In this document: piece after piece, positions 40,312 through 47,965 of the stretch
Position numbering within the stretch: the stretch's first letter is position 1
Layout: the number at the start of each line of letters is the position of its first letter
From: Oscillospiraceae bacterium
GTDB lineage: Bacteria; Bacillota; Clostridia; Oscillospirales; Oscillospiraceae
Direction of reading: 5' to 3'
Length of the DNA stretch: 49,876 bases
Assembly: GCA_902793285.1 (NCBI GenBank)
Contig: CADBCV010000024.1
Coordinates: forward strand, 1 to 49,876
Program-made: the position numbers and the translations under genes
Notes under the pieces: generated by a model
What the model saw: only the letters and a program-made list of their open reading frames with translations
Database searches by the model: none
Told to the model about the DNA's origin: nothing

Positions 40312-42306
40312 ATGTTCCGATTTGATTATCCCGCAGAAGGCTCCTTCACCCTCACCCTTGACGGGCGGGTGATCCTCCGCCACAGCGGGGAGGAGCCTGC
40401 GCTTTTTCTCGGCCGCGGCCGGGAGGATATCCGCATGTTCCGCGGTAACTTCACCATCCGAGACCGCGTGGACGAGCGCCTTGCCCTCCGCTTTCTCGGC
40501 GCGGACGGCGACAGCCTCCGCTTCGGAAGCCCGGCGCTCGAGGGGGAGTACCGCCTGCGCTTTTTTGAGCAGGACGGGCTTCTCCATCTGGACGGCGCCT
40601 GTGAGGATACGCGCGTTAACCGCCTGTGGCTGCGCCTCGCGGCGGAGGCGGGCGAGCATGTGACCGGCGGGGGAGAGCAGTTTTCCGCCCTCGACCTGCG
40701 CGGGAAGCTCTACCCCATCTGGACGCGGGAGCAGGGCGTGGGCCGCAACAAGCTCACGGAGGTCACCCGCCTTGCCGACGCCCTGGACGGCAGCGGCGGC
40801 GATTACCACACCACCTTCTTCCCGCAGCCGACCTTCGTCTCCTCCCGCCTTTATTTTGCCCACCTTATGAACTATGAATATGCCGAGCTTGACTTCCGCG
40901 AGACAGGGTATCATGAAATCACCCTCTGGACCCCGGCGCTGCGCCTGGTCCTCGGCGCGGGCGAGGATTACCCGGCGCTTTTGGAGAAGCTCACGGGCCT
41001 TCTCGGGCGGCAGCCGAGACTTCCCGCCTGGGCGATGAAGGGCCTCTGGCTCGGCGTCCAGGGCGGCACGGTGCGCGCCTGCCGGATGGCGGAGCGCTGC
41101 CGCAAGGGCGGCGTGGACATCTCCGCCGTCTGGATTCAGGACTGGGAGGGCAAACGCGTCACCTCCTTCGGAAAGCGCCTCCAGTGGGACTGGCGCTGGA
41201 ACCGGGAGCTCTACCCGGAGCTTGACAAGCTCATCGCCGGGGACCCCTCGATGGCCTGGATGGGCTACATCAACCCCTACCTCGTGGAGGGCGGCGTCCT
41301 CTTCCGGGAGGCGGCGGAGCGCGGCTACTTTGTCAAACGCGCGGACGGCACGGACTATCTCTTTGACTTCGGTGAATACGACTGCGGCGTGGTGGACCTC
41401 ACCCTGCCCGCGGCCTTCGACTGGTACAAAAACGTTATCAAAACAAACCTCATCGGCCTCGGCTTCAAGGGCTGGATGGCGGACTTCGGCGAATACCTCC
41501 CGGCGGACGCGGTCTGCTGCGGCGGCAGCGGCCTTGCCCTCCACAACGCCTGGCCCATGCTCTGGGCAAAGTGCAACCGCGAGGCTGTGGAGGAGGCCGG
41601 CAAGCTCGGCGAGTGCGTATTCTTCATGCGCGCCGGGGCCGCCGGGAGCCAGCGCTGGGCGACGCTCATCTGGGCGGGGGACCAGTGCGTGGACTGGTCT
41701 GCGGACGACGGGCTTCCCTCCGTGGTCACGGCGGCCCTCACCCTCGGCATGAGCGGCTATGGCCTGCACACCTGCGACGCGGGCGGCTACACCACGCTCT
41801 TCCACCTGCACCGGGATGAGGAGCTTCTGCTGCGCTGGCTGGAATTCGCCTGCTTCACGCCCGTCATGCGCACGCATGAGGGGAACCGCCCCGACTCCAA
41901 TGTCCAGCTCTACGACAGCGAGCGCGTGATCGCGGCCTCGGCACGGCTGGTAAGTTTACATAATACGATTTTACCCTATCTCGAAGCCTGTGTGGAGGAA
42001 AACAGCGCGCGCGGCATCCCCGTGATGCGCCCCCTGTTCTTCGCGGAACCCGACGCGCCGGAGGCGTGGGACCGGGACCTCTTCAGCTATCTCCTGGGGC
42101 CGGATGTGCTGGTCGCCCCGGTGGTGGAGCCGGGCGCGGATACGCGCGCTCTCTGGCTGCCGGCGGGGGATTGGGTCCATCTCTGGAGCGGCGCGGTCTG
42201 TGCGGGCGGCCGCCATACGGTCGACGCGCCCCTCGGAAAGCCGCCGGTGTTCTATCGCGCAGGCTCGCCCTGGACCTCGCTCTTCGAGCGCCTGCGGGAG
42301 CGCTGA
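40312..42306 (+). CDS. yihQ: Sulfoquinovosidase, glycoside hydrolase family 31
   Basis: A 664-residue GH31 alpha-glycosidase that frees sulfoquinovose from sulfolipid glycosides. Compared from memory with E. coli YihQ, long blocks are near-identical in order and spacing: WIQDWEGKRVTSFGKR (residues 274-289), GWMADFGEYLP, RAGAAGSQRW, WAGDQCVDWS, CDAGGYTTLF and THEGNRP, ending GKPPVFYRA. Catalytic nucleophile Asp391 and acid/base Asp457 are present, and so are the sulfonate-pocket residues Gln276, Arg289, Trp292 and Tyr493 (Q288, R301, W304 and Y508 in YihQ). Ordinary alpha-glucosidases lack this set. No signal peptide, so intact glycoside must be imported. GGAGTATCGACC precedes the ATG. Confidence 0.95.
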   Translation: MFRFDYPAEGSFTLTLDGRVILRHSGEEPALFLGRGREDIRMFRGNFTIRDRVDERLALRFLGADGDSLRFGSPALEGEYRLRFFEQDGLLHLDGACEDTRVNRLWLRLAAEAGEHVTGGGEQFSALDLRGKLYPIWTREQGVGRNKLTEVTRLADALDGSGGDYHTTFFPQPTFVSSRLYFAHLMNYEYAELDFRETGYHEITLWTPALRLVLGAGEDYPALLEKLTGLLGRQPRLPAWAMKGLWLGVQGGTVRACRMAERCRKGGVDISAVWIQDWEGKRVTSFGKRLQWDWRWNRELYPELDKLIAGDPSMAWMGYINPYLVEGGVLFREAAERGYFVKRADGTDYLFDFGEYDCGVVDLTLPAAFDWYKNVIKTNLIGLGFKGWMADFGEYLPADAVCCGGSGLALHNAWPMLWAKCNREAVEEAGKLGECVFFMRAGAAGSQRWATLIWAGDQCVDWSADDGLPSVVTAALTLGMSGYGLHTCDAGGYTTLFHLHRDEELLLRWLEFACFTPVMRTHEGNRPDSNVQLYDSERVIAASARLVSLHNTILPYLEACVEENSARGIPVMRPLFFAEPDAPEAWDRDLFSYLLGPDVLVAPVVEPGADTRALWLPAGDWVHLWSGAVCAGGRHTVDAPLGKPPVFYRAGSPWTSLFERLRER

Positions 42307-42333
42307 GCGCGTTCAAATTCGTCAACATTCACA

Positions 42334-42372
42334 AAACGGCGACCCACATTTTGGCGGGCCGCCGTTTCCTTC
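42334..42372 (+). terminator. Terminator after the sulfoquinovosidase gene
   Basis: AAACGGCG, 18-base loop, CGCCGTTT then CCTTCG; moderate. It separates the enzyme operon from the ABC importer, which has its own promoter. Confidence 0.6.
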
Positions 42373-42429
42373 GTGCAAAAGCTACAAAAAGTCAAAGCGA
42401 AAATCTACAAGATCACGGGGGAAAAGGGC

Positions 42430-42458
42430 TTTACAAAGGGGGAGGGGGTCACTATAAT
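42430..42458 (+). promoter_or_regulatory. Promoter of the ABC importer operon
   Basis: -35 TTTACA (42430-42435), 17-base spacer, -10 TATAAT (42453-42458). Flanked by an 8-bp inverted pair, CTACAAGA (42405-42412) and TCTTGTAG (42462-42469). Confidence 0.85.
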
Positions 42459-42495
42459 GTTTCTTGTAGCTATCAAGGGCTTTTTTGTAAAAGCA

Positions 42496-42518
42496 ATTGA
42501 TTAAACCTGTTAATTAAA
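42496..42518. promoter_or_regulatory. Candidate ROK operator before the ABC importer
   Basis: ATTGATTA, 7-base spacer (AACCTGT), TAATTAAA. Same 8-7-8 layout as the site at 38134 and 7 of 8 bases equal in the left arm. It lies in the leader, between the start of transcription and the binding-protein gene. Confidence 0.55.
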
Positions 42519-42535
42519 ATCAAAGGAGAATGAAC

Positions 42536-43807
42536 ATGAAAAAAACCATCGCCCTGCTTCTGACGCTCGTCATGGTGTTCGGCCTGGTCGCCTCCATGCC
42601 CGCGTACGCTGACGACGAGATCGTCATCAACTTCCCCAGCATCTGGGTCGGCACCGACTCCAAGGCCGCCTACATGTCCCAGCTTATTGAGAACTTCAAC
42701 GCCGAGAACGCCGGCGCTATCAAGGTCGTCGTCGAAGAGCAGACCGACTATCAGGCCTACCGCGACAAGATCCGCACCACCATCACCACCGGCTCCGCGC
42801 CCGACATCTGCATCCTTGACACCACCTTCGACATCAAGGCGTATGCGGAATCCGGCAAGTTCATGGACCTGACCCCCTATCTGGACGAGGGCTGGGGCAA
42901 TGATTTTACCGACGGTGCGTTCGACGCCTGGAGTGTGGACGGCAAGGTCTCCATCCTCCCCTTTGAGAGTGCTGTCTTCACCCCCATCTACAATGCCAAA
43001 CTCCTCGCCGAGTGCGGCTGGGATCACTTCCCCGCCACCTATGACGAGTTCTTCCAGATGTGCAAGGACGTCAAGGCCAAGGGCTTCAACGCCATGGGCC
43101 AGATGGCCGGCGACAATGCCTGGTCCTCCATGCTCTGGTACTCCCTGATCGCGGAAGCCATCGGCGGCAAGGACGTCTATGCCGACGGGCTTGATAACCC
43201 CGCCTTCGTTGAGGCCGCCAAGGTCCTCAAGGAGATGTACAGCTACACCTTCGACGGCGCCGTCTCCGCTGCCGCCTCCGACGTGAACGGCCACTTCCTC
43301 GCCCGCGACACCGTCGTCTACCTCAACGGCCCCTGGTGGATCGCAAACTTCTACAAAGAAGATAACGCCGTTGACGGCGTCCTCCTCGCCGACGACTGCG
43401 AGGTCGCTGTGAATCCCACGTATGAAGGCGGCCTCGGCGAGGGCGGCCTCGTCACCACCGTGCAGGGCTTCCTGGCCGCTGCCAAGCAGAGCGACCCCGC
43501 AAAGGAAGAGGCGGTTGTGAAGTTCCTCAAGTACATCACCGATCCTCAGCACGTCTCTGAGCTCGCCCTCTCTTCCGGCGCCATGTTCTTCGTGAAGTAC
43601 ACCCCGTCCCCCGACACCTCCCTCATCTCCCAGAAGGTCACCGAGGTTGCGAACAACGCCGCCTTCACCGTCCTGCACGTGAACGGCGCCTTCCCGACCG
43701 CCTTCTCCACCGAGTTCCCCGCCGCGCTCTCCGCCCTGGTCCTTGGCCAGGTTGACGAGCAGGGCTTCGTCGATCAGCTCCAGACCGCCATCGAACTGGC
43801 CGAGTAA
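42536..43807 (+). CDS. ABC sugar-binding protein, probable sulfoquinovose/sulfoquinovosyl glycerol binder
   Basis: A 423-residue extracellular solute-binding protein of family 1 (CUT1 importers). Signal peptide MKKTIALLLTLVMVFGLVAS ending AYADDE; cleavage looks like ordinary signal peptidase I and no lipobox Cys is present, which is unusual for a Gram-positive binding protein. Typical features follow: VVVEEQTDYQAYRDKIRTTI near 62, SAPDICILDTTFDI near 85, and LDEGWGNDFTDGAF near 114. AAAGGAGAATGAAC precedes ATG 42536; the ATG two codons earlier overlaps that site. Has its own promoter and is followed by an internal terminator, which would make more binding protein than permease. Confidence 0.88.
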   Translation: MKKTIALLLTLVMVFGLVASMPAYADDEIVINFPSIWVGTDSKAAYMSQLIENFNAENAGAIKVVVEEQTDYQAYRDKIRTTITTGSAPDICILDTTFDIKAYAESGKFMDLTPYLDEGWGNDFTDGAFDAWSVDGKVSILPFESAVFTPIYNAKLLAECGWDHFPATYDEFFQMCKDVKAKGFNAMGQMAGDNAWSSMLWYSLIAEAIGGKDVYADGLDNPAFVEAAKVLKEMYSYTFDGAVSAAASDVNGHFLARDTVVYLNGPWWIANFYKEDNAVDGVLLADDCEVAVNPTYEGGLGEGGLVTTVQGFLAAAKQSDPAKEEAVVKFLKYITDPQHVSELALSSGAMFFVKYTPSPDTSLISQKVTEVANNAAFTVLHVNGAFPTAFSTEFPAALSALVLGQVDEQGFVDQLQTAIELAE

Positions 43808-43824
43808 TACGCCTGATCCGCTCT

Positions 43825-43858
43825 ACAGGCTGCGGTGAAAACCGCAGCCTGTTCTTTC
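43825..43858 (+). terminator. Internal terminator between binding protein and permeases
   Basis: Perfect 12-bp stem (ACAGGCTGCGGT and complement), GAAA tetraloop, then TCTTTCCT. Partial termination here would set the ratio of binding protein to permease. Confidence 0.85.
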
Positions 43859-43907
43859 CTCAATTGTGAAGCGTGTTCGCAATTGAACAGTATTAGGAGG
43901 TGGCTCA

Positions 43908-44828
43908 TTGAAACTGGAACGTTCTGACAGAGGACCGCTGCTGGCCTTCCTGCTGCCCGCGATCATCATGATGGTGGTCTTCTTTGTCATCCCTGTCATC
44001 TATGTCGTCGCGGTGAGCTTTCTGAAATGGAACGGCATCTCCGCGCCGATCGTCAGGGGCTTTCGCAACTATCTGCTGCTCTATAAGGACAAGGCTTTCG
44101 CCCGCTCCATCCTCAACAACGTGATCTGGGCGCTGGTGGCGGGCTTCATCCAGGTGCCGCTCGCCATGGTCATGGCGATCATTCTCTCCCGCAAGCCGAA
44201 GGGCTGGAAGTTCTTCCGCACGGTCTATTTCTTCCCCCAGGTCATCTCCGGCATTGCGCTCGCAACCCTGTGGCGCGCCATCTACAGCGCGGACACCGGC
44301 CTTCTGAACGGCCTTCTGCGCGCCATCGGTCTCGGGGACGCGGCGCGGGACTGGCTCGGCACCATAGAGACGGCCTTCCCGGCGGTGCTGATCTACTGGG
44401 TTTTTTACATCGGCTATTACATGGTCATCATGATGGCCGACATCACCACCATCGACACCTCCTATTATGAAGCGGCGGTCATCGACGGGGCCTCCGATTT
44501 CCAGCAGGCGATCTACATCACGATCCCGCTTATCAAGAGGACCTCGCTTCTCACCTGCATCACGCTTGCAAGCGTCATGGGCCTTCGGCAGTTCGAGCAG
44601 GTCTACATGCTCACAAACGGCGGCCCCGCGAACACCACGTCCACCATCGTTCTGTACATGTATAAAAAGATGCAGGACTCCAACTACGGCCTTGCCAGCG
44701 CCTCGGCGGTGATCCTCATCATCGTCGGCGTCATCTTCATCGTCACGATCCGCAAGCTCTTTGAGGGCCGCGGCGACAAGGCGGCGCAGCGCAAGGCGAT
44801 CAAAAAGGCAAGGAGGGCGCTGAAATGA
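43908..44828 (+). CDS. ABC sugar importer permease 1
   Basis: A 306-residue MalF/UgpA-type permease with six membrane segments (first at ~12-38: LLAFLLPAIIMMVVFFVIPV). The EAA loop that docks the ATPase is YYEAAVIDGASDFQQAIYIT near 186-205, followed by IPLIKRT. The start is TTG with TAGGAGGTGGCTCA before it. Its stop overlaps permease 2 by 4 bases (ATGA). Partner of the binding protein upstream; no ATPase gene follows. Confidence 0.92.
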   Translation: MKLERSDRGPLLAFLLPAIIMMVVFFVIPVIYVVAVSFLKWNGISAPIVRGFRNYLLLYKDKAFARSILNNVIWALVAGFIQVPLAMVMAIILSRKPKGWKFFRTVYFFPQVISGIALATLWRAIYSADTGLLNGLLRAIGLGDAARDWLGTIETAFPAVLIYWVFYIGYYMVIMMADITTIDTSYYEAAVIDGASDFQQAIYITIPLIKRTSLLTCITLASVMGLRQFEQVYMLTNGGPANTTSTIVLYMYKKMQDSNYGLASASAVILIIVGVIFIVTIRKLFEGRGDKAAQRKAIKKARRALK

Positions 44829-45685
44829 GTGAAAACAAGATCCATGCCCCCCTCCACGGGAAGGAGCTGATCCTCGCGATCCTGCGCTGGATCCTGATCA
44901 TCTTCTTCGCGGTCTACACGCTCTTTCCCCTCATCTGGCTGATCCTCTCCTCGCTCAAGACAAACTTTGAGTTTCAGGCCATGTCGCCCTTCGCCCTGCC
45001 CAAGGTGCCCCAGTGGCAGAACTATGTGAACGCGCTCAAGGTAGCGGGCCTCGGCCGGATGCTCTTAAACTCCGTGATCGTGGGCCTTGCCGCCACGGCG
45101 GTCAACGTCATCATCGCGAGCATGGGCGCCTACTGCATCTCCCGCTTCCGCTTCAAGGGGCGCGAGCGGATCTTCACGCTCTTCACGGCGGGCATCCTCG
45201 TCCCCCTGAACGCCCTCATGGTGCCGTACTTCGTCATCATCAACAAGCTCGGCCTCTACAACACCTACGGCGGCATGATCCTTCTCTACTGCGCCATCGG
45301 CATCCCCATGTCCACCTTCCTCATCCGCGGCCTCATGGACTCCGTGCCCATGGAGCTGGAGGAGGCGGCCTACATCGACGGCTGCGGCTTCTTCGGGCGC
45401 TTCTTCTATCTGATCCTGCCTCTGAGCCGCACGGGCATCGTCACCGCCGCGACCTTTGAGTTTCTGACCTGCTGGAACGAATTTGTCTTCGCAAACCTCA
45501 TCGTCTCCTCGGAGAAGCTCCGCACGGTCCAGGTCGGCATCCGCTACTTTACAAACCAGTTCTCGACGGACTATGTCTCCATGTACGCCGCCATCGTCAT
45601 CTCCATCATCCCCTCCATCCTGGGCTACATCCTCTTCCAGGAGCAGATCATCGCCGGCATGACGAGCGGCGCCGTCAAGGGATAA
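44825..45685 (+). CDS. ABC sugar importer permease 2
   Basis: A 286-residue MalG/UgpE-type permease with six membrane segments. EAA loop LEEAAYIDGCGFFGRFFYLI near 178-197, then LPLSRTGIV. FTAGILVPLNALMVPYFVII and the final LFQEQIIAGMTSGAVKG are typical of the family. AAGGAGGGCGCTGAA lies before the ATG. Last gene of the importer; a strong terminator follows at 45794. The ATPase must come from elsewhere, most simply the UgpC-type protein encoded at 16664-17845. Confidence 0.93.
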   Translation: MSENKIHAPLHGKELILAILRWILIIFFAVYTLFPLIWLILSSLKTNFEFQAMSPFALPKVPQWQNYVNALKVAGLGRMLLNSVIVGLAATAVNVIIASMGAYCISRFRFKGRERIFTLFTAGILVPLNALMVPYFVIINKLGLYNTYGGMILLYCAIGIPMSTFLIRGLMDSVPMELEEAAYIDGCGFFGRFFYLILPLSRTGIVTAATFEFLTCWNEFVFANLIVSSEKLRTVQVGIRYFTNQFSTDYVSMYAAIVISIIPSILGYILFQEQIIAGMTSGAVKG

Positions 45686-45699
45686 AGACAACGACAAAA

Positions 45700-45892
45700 A
45701 GGAAAAAGTCCCTCCGCCACCGTAGGGGCACCTCCCTTTTCGAAAGGGAGCTTAGAAAGAGGCTTGCTGACTTAACCCGATACCCATATATATAAATGTA
45801 CGGCGAAAACGTATCAGGATACGAAATCGCCGTACATTTTTTGCGTATTGAAGCATTTCTGCGCGCGGGCGGCTGATAGCCGCCCCTACGGT
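45700..45892. repeat. Palindromic repeats after the importer
   Basis: A CTCCCTTTTCGAAAGGGAG element at about 45732-45757 and a GTAGGGG-family palindrome at 45864-45892 (GCGGGCGGCTGATAG, then CCGCCCCTACGG, same sequence as the copy at 3036). GAAAAAGTCCCTCCG near 45702 also occurs at 13971. No gene lies between 45686 and 45923. Confidence 0.75.
45794..45842 (+). terminator. Terminator of the ABC importer operon
   Basis: AAATGTACGGCGA and its complement, with an inner CGTATC/GATACG stem and six T at the end. Same element as at 31694-31740. Confidence 0.92.
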
Positions 45893-45923
45893 GTGGTCGG
45901 ATTTTGCTACAGCCTCGCGCAAC

Positions 45924-46295
45924 TCAGAGCTCCGCGATGAGCTCGATCTCGCACAGGACGTTTTTCGGCAGCGTCTTCACCGCGACGCAGGAGCGGGCGG
46001 GCTTGCCGGTAAAGTATTTGGCATAAACCGCGTTGAAGGCGGCAAAGTCTCCCATATCCGCCAAAAAGCATACGGTCTTCACGACAGACTCAAAGCCGAG
46101 ACCGTTCTCCTTCAGAAGCTCCCCCAGGTTGCGGCAGCAGCGCTCGGCCTGCTGCTCGATGGTGGCGCCGTCAATGTCCCCCGTCTCGGGGATAATGGCG
46201 ATCTGCCCGGAGGTGAAGAGGAAGCCGTTCGCGGCGATGGCCTGGGAATAGGGCCCGATCGCGGCGGGGGCCCTCGGCGTGGATGTGACTTTCAT
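45924..46295 (-). CDS. ridA: RidA family enamine/imine deaminase
   Basis: A 123-residue RidA (YjgF/YER057c) protein that hydrolyses reactive enamines or imines released by pyridoxal enzymes. Typical features: IGPYSQAIAANGFLFTSGQI near residue 13-32, PETGDIDGATIEQQAERCC near 36, and the C-terminal RSCVAVKTLPKNVLCEIELI with the conserved Arg and Glu. AAAGGAGATTCTTTG precedes ATG 46295. It lies 67 bases downstream of the NhaC-type gene on the same strand. Confidence 0.93.
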   Translation of the reverse strand: MKVTSTPRAPAAIGPYSQAIAANGFLFTSGQIAIIPETGDIDGATIEQQAERCCRNLGELLKENGLGFESVVKTVCFLADMGDFAAFNAVYAKYFTGKPARSCVAVKTLPKNVLCEIELIAEL

Positions 46296-46362
46296 CAAAG
46301 AATCTCCTTTCTGTTTCTCCCTCCGGCAAATGCGCGCGGAGGGCCTGTGTTCATACTTGAGA

Positions 46363-47802
46363 TTACGCGCCCTTCGCGGCCTCGGACTCCGGGCAGTCAA
46401 GCTCCCAGTTCCAGGGGTTTTTGCGGATCACGCCGTCGGCAAAGGGGATGAAGATGGACAAAATCCCCACGGCACCGAGGATCCAGCAGTACCACATGCT
46501 GCCGATGAGACCGGCGGCCGTGAACACCTGCCCCGTGGAGGTGGCCGCGTTTGCCAGCGTCGCCGCCGCCACAAGCTGTGCGCCGTAGGGGATCACGCCC
46601 TGGAACACGCAGGAGAACACGTCCAGCAGGGAGGCGGTGCGGCGCGGGTCCACCCTGTAGGTGTGGGACACCTCGCGCGCCATGTCGCCCGCCACGATGA
46701 TGGCGACGGTGTTGTTCGCCGTGGCGCAGTCGCAGGCCGAGACCATCGCGGCAATGCCGATCTGGGCCGAGCGGCCGTTTTTCATCACGCCGCGCAGCTT
46801 GTCGATGATCCAGTTGATGCCGCCGTTTTTCGCGATGAGCTCGGACATGCCGCTCGAGAGGAAGGTGAGGAAATAGACCTCGTTCATGCCGACGACGCCG
46901 TTGAAGATCGCGTTCGCGAGCACCGAGATGCTCTCGGCGAGCACCGCGCCCCCACCCATGGGATTGCCCGCGGCGGCAGCGGCGGCAGCCTCGGCGGTGA
47001 CGCTCGGCACGCCGAAGATGAGGCCCACCGCGATGGCAAAGAAGATCCCGATCGTGAGCACAAGAAACACGTTCATCCCGCAGAGGGCGAGGATCAAAAC
47101 CGTGAGATAGGGCAGCACGAGGAAGAAGTTGAAGGAGCCCGCCTCCACCGGGGTGACGGTCTCGGGCCGGCCGAAGATCAGCAGCAAGACAATGGTGATG
47201 ATGGCGGCGGGCAGCGCGATGAGGAGGTTCACGCGGAACTTGTCGCGCATCTCCACGCGCTGGGAGCGGGTGGCGGCAATGGTGGTGTCGGAGATCATGG
47301 AGAGGTTATCGCCGAACATGCCGCCGCCGACGACTGCGGCGATGATGATGACGGGGGAGAGCCCGCCCTTCTCCGCGACGCCCACGGCCACGGGGATCAG
47401 CAGGTTGATGGTGCCCATGGAAGTGCCGGTGGCGGTGCCGAAGAAGGCGGCGATCATGAACATGCCGGCGGCAAGCAGGGACGGGGGCACGAGATGCAGG
47501 CCGAGATTCACGGTGGCGTCCTTTGCGCCGACGGCCCCGGCGACGCTCGCAAAGGCCCCGGCGAGGATGTAGATCACAAGCATCGTCAGCACATCCACGT
47601 TGCCTGCGCCTTTGGCGAAGGTGGCAAAGCGCTCGTTGATGCTCTCGCCGCTCATGATAAAGGCGACCACGGTGGCAAAGAGCATGGCCGTGACTGAGGG
47701 AAATTTGTAAAAATCGTGGTAGGCGATGCCGGCGCCGATGTACACGGCGATGAACACGAGGAAGGGGATCAGGGCAAGTCCGCTTTTTCTTTCGTACTTC
47801 AT
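46363..47802 (-). CDS. NhaC-family Na+/H+ antiporter
   Basis: A 479-residue membrane protein with about 12 hydrophobic segments. Family phrases: FGTATGTSMGTINLLIPVAV near 151-170, GGGMFGDNLSMISDTTIAAT near 188-207, and DCATANNTVAIIVAGDMA near 370-387. NhaC-type carriers exchange Na+ for H+ or for amino and organic acids. CAGGAGTGTATT precedes ATG 47802. A consensus promoter is at 47858-47886. RidA follows, a pairing that suggests amino-acid or amine exchange; substrate uncertain. Confidence 0.88.
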   Translation of the reverse strand: MKYERKSGLALIPFLVFIAVYIGAGIAYHDFYKFPSVTAMLFATVVAFIMSGESINERFATFAKGAGNVDVLTMLVIYILAGAFASVAGAVGAKDATVNLGLHLVPPSLLAAGMFMIAAFFGTATGTSMGTINLLIPVAVGVAEKGGLSPVIIIAAVVGGGMFGDNLSMISDTTIAATRSQRVEMRDKFRVNLLIALPAAIITIVLLLIFGRPETVTPVEAGSFNFFLVLPYLTVLILALCGMNVFLVLTIGIFFAIAVGLIFGVPSVTAEAAAAAAAGNPMGGGAVLAESISVLANAIFNGVVGMNEVYFLTFLSSGMSELIAKNGGINWIIDKLRGVMKNGRSAQIGIAAMVSACDCATANNTVAIIVAGDMAREVSHTYRVDPRRTASLLDVFSCVFQGVIPYGAQLVAAATLANAATSTGQVFTAAGLIGSMWYCWILGAVGILSIFIPFADGVIRKNPWNWELDCPESEAAKGA

Positions 47803-47857
47803 AATACACTCCTGTTTGGCTTCTCTCATTCTCCGCGGGTTTTGCGCCCGCCTTACT

Positions 47858-47886
47858 ATTATATACCACAACCCGGCTTTAGACAA
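47858..47886 (-). promoter_or_regulatory. Promoter of the NhaC-RidA operon
   Basis: Minus strand: -35 TTGTCT (47881-47886), 17-base spacer, -10 TATAAT (47858-47863). Confidence 0.75.
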
Positions 47887-47926
47887 GGGCGGCGCTGCTG
47901 TGCCGCGGAAAAAACATGGGAAATGG

Positions 47927-47956
47927 AAAACCCTCCCCGGAGAATCCCGGGAAGGG
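47927..47956 (-). terminator. Terminator of the polysaccharide deacetylase gene
   Basis: CCCTCCCCGG / CCGGGAAGGG stem with one mismatch, followed on the minus strand by TTTTCC. Confidence 0.75.
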
Positions 47957-47965
47957 CGTACACTT

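Noticed and set aside
46279-47697. 472-codon open frame opposite the NhaC-type gene
   Set aside because: Low-complexity His/Asp/Gly composition; antisense shadow.
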